Assembly: GCA_025060135.1 (NCBI GenBank)
Contig: JANXCY010000001.1
Location: 26,835-77,215, forward strand
DNA: 50,381 nucleotides
Direction of reading: 5' to 3'
Source: Anaerolineae bacterium
GTDB taxonomy: Bacteria > Chloroflexota > Anaerolineae > B4-G1 > DUEL01
The translations under genes and the position numbers were made by a program. A model generated the notes under the pieces. The model was given only the letters and a program-made list of their open reading frames with translations, did no database searches and was not told where the DNA came from. Positions 15,194 to 23,202 of the stretch are shown here, piece after piece; the first letter of the stretch is position 1; the number at the start of each line of letters is the position of its first letter.

Positions 15194-15449
15194 GAAGACC
15201 GGCCACGGTGAGGTGGATACTCCTGTCCTCCGATCCGACAGGGTAACTTTCTGAACCGCATTGGCGCTCTAAAAGCACACGGTATGGACGCAGAGCGTCT
15301 GGTCCTTTCGGCGTAAGGTCGGTTCGGCGATATGCCCCGGGGGTATCCGTGGTCGTACCCTGGGGACGGACAACCGTTTTCCGGCGGCGTCTGTGCCGTA
15401 CCCGAGATGTGCGGGGAAACCGTTCGGGTCGGACGGATGGTGGAGATCA

Positions 15450-15492
15450 ACCGCGCGCCGTGGCGGGTTACCTTCCAGCCACGGCGCGCGGT
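15450..15492 (+). promoter_or_regulatory. Strong hairpin in the recA-recX gap, just ahead of recX
   Basis: The 314-base gap 15194-15507 has no gene that I can support. Its main feature is CCGCGCGCCGTGGC (15451-15464) and GCCACGGCGCGCGG (15478-15491), a perfect 14-base stem (15 with the flanking A-T) around a 13-base loop. It ends 16 bases before the recX ATG. No U tract follows. It could be a partial terminator that lowers RecX relative to RecA, or a structure that hinders recX translation. Confidence 0.5.
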
Positions 15493-15507
15493 GTTATAGG
15501 GCTGAGA

Positions 15508-16146
15508 ATGGGTGGACAGATCACGGCACTCCGGATACAGCGACGTAACCGCCAGCGGGTCAACGTGTATCTGGATGGCCGCTTCGCCTTTGGGTTGACC
15601 GCGATGGAAGCGGCCCGTCTTCGGGTAGGCCAATTTCTTTCCGACGAGGATATCGCCCGCCTCCGCCAGCGGGATGCTGCTGAGCGAGCCGCCGAGCAGG
15701 CGCTGGACCTTCTCTCTTACCGTCCCCGTAGCGAGGCGGAAATCCGGGAGCGGCTGAGCGACCGATACGGTGCCGAGACAACTGGAGAAGTCCTGGAACG
15801 GCTGCGGCGCACCGGTCTGGTGGATGACCGGGAGTTTGCCCACTATTGGGTCCAGAACCGCTTCCAGCACAATCCCCGAGGCGTGGTGGTCCTCCGACAG
15901 GAACTGCGCCGGAAGGGAGTGGACGATTCGGCCATTGAGGAGGCTCTGGCTGATTACGACGAGGAAGCCGCCGCTATTCGGGCCGCCGAAACGGCCTGCC
16001 GCAAACTCCGGGGGCTCGCACCCGACACCTTCCGCCGTCGGCTGACGGACTACCTGCTCCGCCGGGGCTTCCCCTACGGTATCGTCCAGTCCATCATCCA
16101 GCAGTTCCAGACCGCCGCTGGCTCTGAAGATTCTGCATGGTTATAA
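15508..16146 (+). CDS. recX: Regulatory protein RecX
   Basis: RecX binds RecA filaments and limits their growth. The 212-residue protein has the three-helix repeat architecture with typical motifs [34 protein letters not shown] and [15 protein letters not shown]. An N-terminal stretch ([20 protein letters not shown]) gives the beta-hairpin seen in longer RecX proteins. A longer frame begins at 15349 but would cross the hairpin at 15450-15492, so ATG 15508 is chosen. The position behind recA is the usual one. Confidence 0.92.
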   Translation: MGGQITALRIQRRNRQRVNVYLDGRFAFGLTAMEAARLRVGQFLSDEDIARLRQRDAAERAAEQALDLLSYRPRSEAEIRERLSDRYGAETTGEVLERLRRTGLVDDREFAHYWVQNRFQHNPRGVVVLRQELRRKGVDDSAIEEALADYDEEAAAIRAAETACRKLRGLAPDTFRRRLTDYLLRRGFPYGIVQSIIQQFQTAAGSEDSAWL

Positions 16147-16259
16147 ACTGGGGGATCGGCAGGTTACCCCAACCTCCTACTGCTTCCCTCCCCTCTCTCC
16201 TGGTGTCGGAGACAGGTGGGGGAGAAGAGCCGGGAAATCTCTTGTTAGAGGAACAATCT

Positions 16260-17786
16260 ATGACAGTGGGATTCTGGATCAGTCTGCTGATTGCGATAGG
16301 CATTGGGATTGGGATTGGATACGGGTTGGCCGCTTTTCGCAGAAAGAGCATCATCCGGGAAGCCCGTGAAGAGGCCCAGCGTATTCTGGAAGAGGCGAAT
16401 AATGAGGCCCAGCGCACGTTGCTGGCGGCTCAGGACCAGGCCATGCAGGTCCGCACTGAGGCGCAAGGGGAGATTGAGCGGTGGAGGAACCACCTGCGCC
16501 GGGAGGAAGAGCGACTCCAGCAACGGCGGGAGAAGCTGGACCAGCGGCAGGAAGCACTGGATAAACGGGAACAGGCTCTGAACAAGCGACAGAGCGCGCT
16601 GGACCGGCAACGGAATGAATTGGAGCGACTCCAGGAAGAACGGACCAAGGCCTTGGAGGAGGTCGCCCGAATGAGCATGGAGGAGGCCCGAGAGGAACTC
16701 CTGCGGATTGTGGCCGAGAACACCCGTCAGGAAATGGCGCGGGTCATCCGGGAGATTGAGCAGGAGGCCCGCGAGGAGGGCGAACGCCGGGCGCGCAAAA
16801 TTCTCACCACCGTCATTCAGCGGATGGCGGGCGAGCAGGTGGCCGAACTGACTGTCTCTTCCGTAGACCTCCCCTCCGACGAGATGAAGGGCCGTATCAT
16901 CGGGCGCGGTGGGCGCAACATCCGCACTTTTGAACAGGTCGCCGGGGTGGACGTGGTGGTAGACGACACACCGGAGACCATCACCATTTCCTGCTTTGAC
17001 CCCGTGCGGCGAGAGGTAGCCCGTCGGGCGATGGAGCGGCTCATCACTGACGGTCGCATTCACCCAGGCCGCATTGAGAAGGTCGTGGCCGACGCCCGGA
17101 AAGAAGTGGAGCAGCAAATCCGCGAAGAGGGCGAGCGGGCTGTCTATGAAAGCGGCGTCGCCAGCCTCCATCCCGAACTGGTCAAACTGCTGGGGAAACT
17201 TCGTTTCCGCACCAGTTATGGCCAGAACCAGCACGCCCATGCCATTGAGACAGCCAAACTGGCGGCGATGCTGGCAGCGGAACTGGGGGCCAATGTGGAG
17301 GTGGCCCGCCTGGGCGGCCTGCTCCATGATATTGGCAAGGCGGTGGACTTTGAGGTGGAAGGGACCCATGCCCTGATCGGGGCCGAAATCTGCCGCCGGT
17401 ACGGGGTGCCTGAGGAGGTTGTCCACTGTATTGAGTCCCACCACCACGAGGCCGACCAGCAGAGCCTGGAGGCCATCATCGTGGAGGTCGCCGATGCCAT
17501 TTCTGGCGCCCGTCCCGGCGCCCGGCGGGAGAGCCTGGAGCAATATATCAAGCGCATCCGTGCGCTGGAGGAATTGGCCTCTTCCTTCCCTGGCGTCGCC
17601 GAATCCTTCGCCATTCAGGCCGGGCGAGAAATCCGTATTATCGTCAAGCCCGAGGATGTGGACGACCTGGGTGCTATCCAGCTCTCCCGCGACATCGCCC
17701 GTAAGATTGAGGAAAGTATGGAATATCCCGGTCAGATTAAAGTAACGGTCATCCGGGAGACCCGCGCGGTGGATTATGCCAAGTAA
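16260..17786 (+). CDS. rny: Ribonuclease Y
   Basis: RNase Y is the membrane-bound endoribonuclease that starts mRNA decay in many Gram-positive-type bacteria. This 508-residue protein has an N-terminal transmembrane helix (residues about 3-25, rich in GIGIG), a long coiled coil to about residue 200, and a KH domain with [15 protein letters not shown] near residue 215. An HD domain follows with [12 protein letters not shown] near residue 355 and ESHHHEAD after it. The start MTVGFWIS is preferred over an upstream in-frame codon inside recX's end. The recA-recX-rny order suggests co-inheritance, though the 113-base gap may contain its own promoter. Confidence 0.95.
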   Translation: MTVGFWISLLIAIGIGIGIGYGLAAFRRKSIIREAREEAQRILEEANNEAQRTLLAAQDQAMQVRTEAQGEIERWRNHLRREEERLQQRREKLDQRQEALDKREQALNKRQSALDRQRNELERLQEERTKALEEVARMSMEEAREELLRIVAENTRQEMARVIREIEQEAREEGERRARKILTTVIQRMAGEQVAELTVSSVDLPSDEMKGRIIGRGGRNIRTFEQVAGVDVVVDDTPETITISCFDPVRREVARRAMERLITDGRIHPGRIEKVVADARKEVEQQIREEGERAVYESGVASLHPELVKLLGKLRFRTSYGQNQHAHAIETAKLAAMLAAELGANVEVARLGGLLHDIGKAVDFEVEGTHALIGAEICRRYGVPEEVVHCIESHHHEADQQSLEAIIVEVADAISGARPGARRESLEQYIKRIRALEELASSFPGVAESFAIQAGREIRIIVKPEDVDDLGAIQLSRDIARKIEESMEYPGQIKVTVIRETRAVDYAK

Positions 17787-17857
17787 CAGGGGGTTATGCA
17801 CTGGGTCCCGGGGCATTAGCGAATGGACGCATGGTGCACGCGGTTTGCCTGTACGAT

Positions 17858-17949
17858 GCAGGCCTGGCGGCCTGCGCTGACAGGCCGGGCGGCCTGTGTT
17901 ACCTGTAGCGCCGGCGGTTCGCCTGCACGATGCAGGCCTGGCGGCCTGC
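17858..17949. repeat. Cluster of REP-like palindromes
   Basis: Three palindromic units lie between rny and the EamA transporter. GCAGGCC-TGGC-GGCCTGC occurs at 17858-17875 and again at 17932-17949, within a 26-base perfect direct repeat (17853-17878 and 17927-17952). Between them is ACAGGCC-GGGC-GGCCTGT (17880-17897). Similar units are at 23060-23097 and 7247-7263. The rest of the gap 17787-17979 shows no gene. Confidence 0.8.
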
Positions 17950-17979
17950 GCTCTCGGGGTAACTGTGTGTGCACGTCCA

Positions 17980-18903
17980 ATGACCCGACGGCAGTGGATG
18001 TCTAATCTGATGCTGCTGGGAGCGGCGCTGGCCTGGGGGAGCACCTTCGTCCCCTGTAAGATCGCCGCTTTCTCCCTTGGGACCTTCTCCTTTAACGGGC
18101 TCCGTTTCCTGCTAGGCAGCCTGTTCGTCCTGGCCATCAGCGGGTGGCGACTGCGCGGTCTCTCCTGGCCGGAGGTGGGCAGCGGCGCGCTGGCGGGACT
18201 GGTTCTTTTCGCTGGCGCCGCTTTCCAGCAAGCCGGGCTGGCGTTCACCACCGCTGGGAAGGCGGGCTTCATTACCGGTCTCTACGTGGTCCTGGTGCCC
18301 CTCCTTCTGGCCCTCTTCTGGCGTCAGCGCTCCGGTTGGAACGCGTGGATAGCCTCCCTGCTGGCCACCGCGGGTCTCTTTCTCCTGAGCGCCGAGGGTC
18401 GCTTCTCCCTGGCGCCGGGCGACAGCCTGGTGCTGGTATCGGCGGTCCTCTATGCGCTGCACGTCATCCTGATCGGCCAATGGGTCGGTCAGATGGAGCC
18501 CCTCCGGCTGGCCGCAATGCAGTATCTGGCCTGTGGGCTCTACAGCCTGGCTGTCGGCCTGACGTTGGAATGCCTTTCGTGGGCAGCGCTTCGCTCTGTC
18601 GGCTGGACCATCCTGTATACTGCCGTCTTCTCTGTCGTGGTGGGGTATACCCTCCAGATGTTGGGCCAGCGGGACGCGCCGCCCGCCGTCGCGGCCGTCA
18701 TCCTGAGCCTGGAATCCGTCTTCGCTGCCCTCTTCGGCGGGTGGTTCCTGGGAGAACGGCTCGCTCCAGTCCAGTGGGCCGGGGGCGGGTTGATGTTGGC
18801 CGGGATGGTGCTGGCGCAGGTACCGGCCCGATGGCCGTCCTGGTCCTGTCCCTGGTCGCGCCCAGCATACACCGAGTCGTCCGTCCAACGAACACCGGAA
18901 TGA
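17980..18903 (+). CDS. EamA/DMT-superfamily transporter
   Basis: This inner-membrane protein of about 307 residues has ten predicted helices formed by two EamA halves. The first helix carries LGAALAWGSTFVPCK and the second half has AAVILSLESVFAALFGGWFLGE, both standard drug/metabolite-transporter signatures. The substrate cannot be inferred. The start could be ATG 17980 or 17998; neither has a convincing ribosome site, and the later one also begins cleanly before helix 1. The REP-like cluster lies just upstream. It ends about 55 bases before the next promoter. Confidence 0.85.
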   Translation: MTRRQWMSNLMLLGAALAWGSTFVPCKIAAFSLGTFSFNGLRFLLGSLFVLAISGWRLRGLSWPEVGSGALAGLVLFAGAAFQQAGLAFTTAGKAGFITGLYVVLVPLLLALFWRQRSGWNAWIASLLATAGLFLLSAEGRFSLAPGDSLVLVSAVLYALHVILIGQWVGQMEPLRLAAMQYLACGLYSLAVGLTLECLSWAALRSVGWTILYTAVFSVVVGYTLQMLGQRDAPPAVAAVILSLESVFAALFGGWFLGERLAPVQWAGGGLMLAGMVLAQVPARWPSWSCPWSRPAYTESSVQRTPE

Positions 18904-18957
18904 CCCGGAAACCCATCGCCTTCCCAATCCATTCCTCCTGGCGTACCCTTTCATCCG

Positions 18958-18985
18958 TTGACGGCAGAGCCGGATGTGCGACAAT
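18958..18985 (+). promoter_or_regulatory. Sigma70-type promoter of the YkoP-like gene (leaderless)
   Basis: TTGACG (18958-18963), 16 bases, GACAAT (18980-18985). Nine bases separate the -10 box from ATG 18995, so the leader is probably 1-3 bases. This decides against the in-frame ATG at 18974, which overlaps the spacer. Confidence 0.6.
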
Positions 18986-18994
18986 GATTCCACG

Positions 18995-19606
18995 ATGGAG
19001 GAGTACCGATCTAGGGACTGGCTGAGCCGGGTGGTGGTCGCCATAGACCGATATATGCGGCGGCGGCTGCACATCTGGGAGTTCAGCGACGACCCGGATT
19101 GCATCCTCCGGGTGGGCCTGGCCCGCTCCCGCTGGCATCTGACGCTGAAGGATGGGACGGTGATCCGGCGAGGGGAATGGATCGGAATGATTCACGCCTG
19201 GAACGAGCGTGTGCCCGCCATTCCGCCGTCCGGGGCGGACCTGGCCTGGGCACGTGAATTGCGCCGACGGCTGGTCCGGTCTTTCCAGTTGCTGGCCCAG
19301 GCGGCCCGGGATGACCCTCGGCTGCAGTCGGTCCGGGGATTCGGCGGACCGGGCATTTTCCATTTTTCCCCCGCCATTCTGCGCTTACTGGAGCGGCTGG
19401 GGCTGGAGATTTACGAACTGCCGCCGCAGGGTCTGGGAGACCGACTGGAGGAGTGGGTGGGGCGGGTGTGGACCTGGCTGATGCGCCGGACTTTCAACCC
19501 GGTGAGTGTGGAAGGACGCGGACTGGAGGTGTTGAGCCGCCGGTTCTACTGGATCAGTCGGGAAACACTACTTCAAATGTACGGCGGAGGACAGGATGAG
19601 CAATGA
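18995..19606 (+). CDS. YkoP-like domain protein
   Basis: This 203-residue soluble protein resembles the YkoP domain found alone in many Chloroflexota or fused to deacetylases in Bacillus. The central pattern is 'LTLKDGTVIRRGEWIGMIHAWNERVP', in which a short beta motif is followed by a His-x-x-Asn segment. A helical region (ELRRRLVRSFQLLAQ) and GFGGPGIF come next. The domain's function is not established and the family link is from memory of its pattern. The 3' end overlaps the nitroreductase gene by 11 bases, indicating translational coupling. Confidence 0.65.
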   Translation: MEEYRSRDWLSRVVVAIDRYMRRRLHIWEFSDDPDCILRVGLARSRWHLTLKDGTVIRRGEWIGMIHAWNERVPAIPPSGADLAWARELRRRLVRSFQLLAQAARDDPRLQSVRGFGGPGIFHFSPAILRLLERLGLEIYELPPQGLGDRLEEWVGRVWTWLMRRTFNPVSVEGRGLEVLSRRFYWISRETLLQMYGGGQDEQ

Positions 19607-20189
19607 GTGGAAACTGCCATCGCCCCGGCTGGAGGGAGGGCGGTCGCTGGAGGCTGTCTTGGCGGCCCGACGGTCGGTACGGGCGTTTACCGCGCAGGAG
19701 TTGACTCTGGAGGAGATCAGTCAGTTGCTCTGGGCAGCGCAGGGAATTACCGGCCCTCAAGAGCATCTGCGGGCCGCGCCTTCTGCGGGCGGTTGTTGTC
19801 CCCTGGAGTTGTACGTCTGCTGGAAGGAGGGGGTCTGGCGGTATCGCCCTCAGGGACACTCGCTGGTGCTTCACCGGTCCGGGGATGTGCGGGCCCAACT
19901 GGCGGAGGCGGCCTGGAATCAGCACTTCCTGGCTCAGGCACCGGTGGTATTTGCCATCAGTGCGGTGTTCGCTCGAACCACTCGCCGGTACGGGGAGCGG
20001 GGGCGCGTTCGCTACGTACCGATGGATGTGGGCCATGCCGCGCAGAACCTGCTCCTGGAAGCCGTAGCGTTGGGGCTGGCCAGCGTGCCGATCGGCGCGT
20101 TTGACGACGCGGCCGTTGCCCGGGTACTGGCTCTGCCCCCAGAAGAGACGCCTCTCTATTTGTTGCCAGTGGGCCATCCGAGCAGATAG
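19596..20189 (+). CDS. SagB-type nitroreductase-family oxidoreductase
   Basis: This 197-residue flavoprotein belongs to the nitroreductase superfamily. The opening LAARRSVRAFTAQELTLEEI provides the FMN-phosphate-binding Arg pair. APSAGGCCPLELYV is the typical SagB-type 'PSAGGxxPLE' motif. The C-terminal YVPMDVGHAAQNLLLEAVAL lines the flavin site. SagB relatives oxidise azoline peptides, but most stand-alone copies have no known substrate and no peptide-maturation genes are nearby here. It overlaps the YkoP-like gene by 11 bases. Confidence 0.82.
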   Translation: MSNEWKLPSPRLEGGRSLEAVLAARRSVRAFTAQELTLEEISQLLWAAQGITGPQEHLRAAPSAGGCCPLELYVCWKEGVWRYRPQGHSLVLHRSGDVRAQLAEAAWNQHFLAQAPVVFAISAVFARTTRRYGERGRVRYVPMDVGHAAQNLLLEAVALGLASVPIGAFDDAAVARVLALPPEETPLYLLPVGHPSR

Positions 20190-20193
20190 GGGT

Positions 20194-22416
20194 CTATTCT
20201 CCCTGCCCGGGTCGCTTCCAACGGCAGGGGCCCCGGTGGCCATGGTAGGGCAGAACCACGTGGAAAACGCTTCCCGGGCATCGCTCCTCGTCGTACCCCT
20301 CGCTTTCCACCCAGATACAACCGCCATGCCCCTCAATAATGCCTCGGACGATGGATAACCCCAGTCCGGGCCCCCCGCCCTTAAACTTGTAATCGCCGGA
20401 AGAGTGAAGGTCAATTCTTCCGACCCGGTAGAATTTTTCAAAAATCAGTTCCTGATCCGCTTTGTTGATCCCGATGCCGGTGTCTGCGACGGTTACTTCA
20501 AAGTGCTCCTCATCCAGGGGGTGCGCTTCTATGGTGATCCGCCCCCCGTCGGGGGTGAATTTGATGGCATTGGAGATGAGGTTGCTGAACGCCTGGACCA
20601 GCCGGTCGGTGTCGGCCCGGATCATGGGGATGGACTCCAACCCGGAGGTGTTCAGTGTGAGGTTTCGCTCTTTCAAGGCAGGAAGCCAGGGTTCAATGGC
20701 CATCCGGATCACTCCGGCCAGGTTGGTCGGCGCGAAGCGGAAGCTCATCCCCACATCCAGTTGGGAAGCGTCCATCAGGGTATTAATGATGCGCTCCAGA
20801 CGGCGGACCGGCTGGGCCAGGTTCCGGGCCAGATGGGCCACCTGTTCCTGGGTTAGCATATCCGAAGAGGCCAGGTCGGCCAAGATGTCGGTGTACCCCC
20901 GAATCTGGGTGAGCGGGGTGCGAAGTTCGTGGGACGCCAGGCTCAGAAAATCGCTCTTGGCCCGGTCCAGCCGCTCTAATCGCTCATAGGCCGCCTTCAG
21001 ACTTTCGTTAAGGAGCGTGATGCGCTCGTTCAGTTCCTGCAGTCCGACGAAAAGACGGGCATTCTGTAGCGCTACGCCGGTCTGCTGAGCCAGAGTGGCC
21101 AGGAATTCCACCATGCGGGAACTGTAGGGCTCCCCGGTGCGCTGGGGGCCCAGGGCCAGTAACCCCACCAGTTCTCCCTCCGCCCGAATAGGCAGATAAA
21201 TCTCCATTTCCAGCGCCTCCAGCGCTTCCCGCTCCCGGCGCAGCGCCTCTTTGAGCACGGGGTGATGCTCCACTTCGTACTGGAAGAGGGGATCATCCTG
21301 CTCTTTCAACCGGACCAGGATGGGACTGATCGGCTCCAGTTCAATGGGGTCCGTGGGAACCTCTCCCAGTGCGGGCACCGGACGCAATAGTAGGCCACCC
21401 CGCTCGGTCTCGCTGACGACCAGGAGGGCCCCGCGCTGGATGTCCAGAACCTGAGCAACGGTCTGGACAGCAGTACGAGCCAGTTGTTCCAGGTCCAGGA
21501 CCGGGCTGATGGTCTGGCTGTAATCCCGTAGAGCCTGGGCGGGATCAAAGCCAACGCCGCTCAGCAGGCGGTCCACCAGCCGTGCCAGACCCTGGTACAG
21601 GGGGAGATAGATCAGCGCCACCCCAACTGCCAGGAGAACGACCAGGGTGGTCGGCGGCATAGCCCATCGGGTGGTCAAATATTCCACAGCCAGGACGACG
21701 CCAGCCAGCAGGGCAGCGGTAGCGGCAAAGAGGAAGCAGAATCGGAAGGCAGAACGCAGGACGGCTTTGACGTTGGGTAGCCAGAAGGTGAGCGCGCCCC
21801 GGGTCAGAGCAATGGCGCCGAGAAGGTGGACCAGAGGGCCGACCATGCGCAACGGACCTGCGGGGAGCAGAGTCAGGGCCTGCCCGGCGACCAGGGCGTT
21901 GGCGGTTACCAGCCAGTAGAGCGCGCGGTTGCGGCGGAACGCCAGTCGGCTCCGGAAGAGGCTGAGGGCCAGCAGGGCTACCGTCGTCAGGGTAACGGCA
22001 ACCCAACTGGCCGTATGGATGGAATCCAGCGGAAGCAGGGGAGGAGGGAACAGGAGGAAATAGACGGTGGCTCCGATCAGGATGACGGTCCAGGTATACC
22101 CCGCGGTCGCCGCAATGGGCCAGAAGGGATAGTCCAGAAAGAACGCCGCACAGAGCAGATACCCCACCGCTAGAGCCAGAACCAGTCCGGGGATCAGCGC
22201 GTTCCCGCTCCTGGTCACCACTGGCAGGAAGATGGTCTCCAAGTTCGCCAGGGTCAGGGCGACGATCCAGAGCAGCGCCAGTCCCATGTAGAGCAGGGCC
22301 AGTTTCTCTCCTGTTCCCTTTCCCCGCCGAAACAGCAGGATCAGGAACAGGATGAGATGGACCAGCCCGGTGGCCATCCCCACTCCCGCAATATAAGTCC
22401 AGATTCCCGTCAGCAT
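20194..22416 (-). CDS. Membrane sensor histidine kinase with GAF domain (orphan)
   Basis: This 740-residue kinase has about nine hydrophobic segments in residues 1-280, resembling histidine kinases with a multi-pass sensory unit. A GAF domain spans roughly 300-455 and is followed by a short coiled coil. The dimerisation domain carries H496 in SLASHELRTPL. The catalytic domain shows the N box SNLISNAIKF (611-620), G1 DTGIGI (645-650) and G2 GPGLGLSIV (682-690). All residues needed for autophosphorylation are present. No response regulator gene is adjacent, so its partner is unknown. It converges with the nitroreductase gene, leaving four bases between the stops. Confidence 0.9.
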   Translation of the reverse strand: MLTGIWTYIAGVGMATGLVHLILFLILLFRRGKGTGEKLALLYMGLALLWIVALTLANLETIFLPVVTRSGNALIPGLVLALAVGYLLCAAFFLDYPFWPIAATAGYTWTVILIGATVYFLLFPPPLLPLDSIHTASWVAVTLTTVALLALSLFRSRLAFRRNRALYWLVTANALVAGQALTLLPAGPLRMVGPLVHLLGAIALTRGALTFWLPNVKAVLRSAFRFCFLFAATAALLAGVVLAVEYLTTRWAMPPTTLVVLLAVGVALIYLPLYQGLARLVDRLLSGVGFDPAQALRDYSQTISPVLDLEQLARTAVQTVAQVLDIQRGALLVVSETERGGLLLRPVPALGEVPTDPIELEPISPILVRLKEQDDPLFQYEVEHHPVLKEALRREREALEALEMEIYLPIRAEGELVGLLALGPQRTGEPYSSRMVEFLATLAQQTGVALQNARLFVGLQELNERITLLNESLKAAYERLERLDRAKSDFLSLASHELRTPLTQIRGYTDILADLASSDMLTQEQVAHLARNLAQPVRRLERIINTLMDASQLDVGMSFRFAPTNLAGVIRMAIEPWLPALKERNLTLNTSGLESIPMIRADTDRLVQAFSNLISNAIKFTPDGGRITIEAHPLDEEHFEVTVADTGIGINKADQELIFEKFYRVGRIDLHSSGDYKFKGGGPGLGLSIVRGIIEGHGGCIWVESEGYDEERCPGSVFHVVLPYHGHRGPCRWKRPGQGE

Positions 22417-22425
22417 AGGCGTATG

Positions 22426-23032
22426 CTATCCCCCGGACTTCGGGTAAGTGTAGAATCCACGCCCGGTTTTGCGGCCCAGGTGCCCGGCAGCCACCATGCG
22501 CCTCAGTAATGGACAGGGCCGGTATTTGTCGTCCCCCAGTTCCTGATGGAGGACTTCCATAATGTTGAGCACCCCATCCAAGCCGATGAGGTCCATCAGT
22601 TTCATCAGCGGAACCGGGTTCATAAAGTGCATGCCGATGACTTTATCGGGCCGACGGGTGGCCGCGCCCAGTCGGGTAGAGGTATTGCTGGCCAGGATGG
22701 TCTCCGGTCGGGTCAGGCGATCCAGTTGCGCTAAGACTTCCTCTGACTTCCAGCCGCTCCACCACTGCCTCCACAACCAGGTCGGTATCGGCGACATCGG
22801 CCATCTGCAGGGAGGTACGGATGCCGCCGAGAGCCGCATCCCGCTGGGCATCGGTGATCCGGCCTCCGGCGTGGAGTTTCTCCACGGACTGATGGATGGC
22901 CCTCTGGGCCCGCTCCAGTTGCTCCAGGACGATGTCCCTCAGGGTAACGGTGTAGCCGTAGGTAGCACATAGCGGGGCGCTACCACTGCCCATGGTGCCC
23001 GCGCCGATCACGGCGATGTGGCGGATGTCCAT
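22426..23032 (-). pseudogene. Decayed 3-hydroxyacyl-CoA dehydrogenase (Hbd/PaaH type)
   Basis: The N-terminal part (ATG 23032) has the NAD-binding motif GAGTMGSG and continues to DLVVEAVVERLEV. The reading frame then breaks near 22741-22750, and the sequence resumes one frame over as SEEVLAQLDRLTRPETIL. A second lesion is an in-frame deletion near 22592-22600: MHFMNPVPLMKL runs directly into MDLIGLDGVLNIMEVL, skipping about 70 residues normally present, including the 'DSPGFVVNRI' region. The end, LLRRMVAAGHLGRKTGRGFYTY, is intact. The intact enzyme is about 283 residues and oxidises 3-hydroxybutyryl-CoA; this copy cannot encode it. Short CTGATG repeats flank the deletion point. Confidence 0.88.
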
Positions 23033-23059
23033 GGTGCCTCCTGCGCCAGATCGTCCATT

Positions 23060-23097
23060 GCAGGCCTGGCGGCCTGCGGTACAGGCCGGCGGCCTGC
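23060..23097. repeat. REP-like palindrome pair upstream of the pseudogene
   Basis: GCAGGCC-TGGC-GGCCTGC (23060-23077) is identical to the units at 17858 and 17932. A second unit, CAGGCC-GGC-GGCCTG, follows at 23082-23096 with the same CGCTA-type flank. Confidence 0.8.
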
Positions 23098-23202
23098 GCT
23101 ACGGCGGCTTGCTTGTATTTCTCCGTTGTTTCCAGCCCGCTCGTTTAGCCCCTCCGGATTCCCACGAAGGTAATCTCTGCAGGCGACTCTCCCCTTGATT
23201 GG

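Noticed and set aside
17823-18005. 60-codon frame through the REP-like cluster
   Set aside because: Its residues are generated by the repeats; no ribosome site or similarity.
16245-18272. 675-residue open frame antisense to rny and the EamA gene
   Set aside because: It is the shadow of high-GC codon use in the well-supported rny gene; it has no recognisable family and crosses a REP-like cluster.
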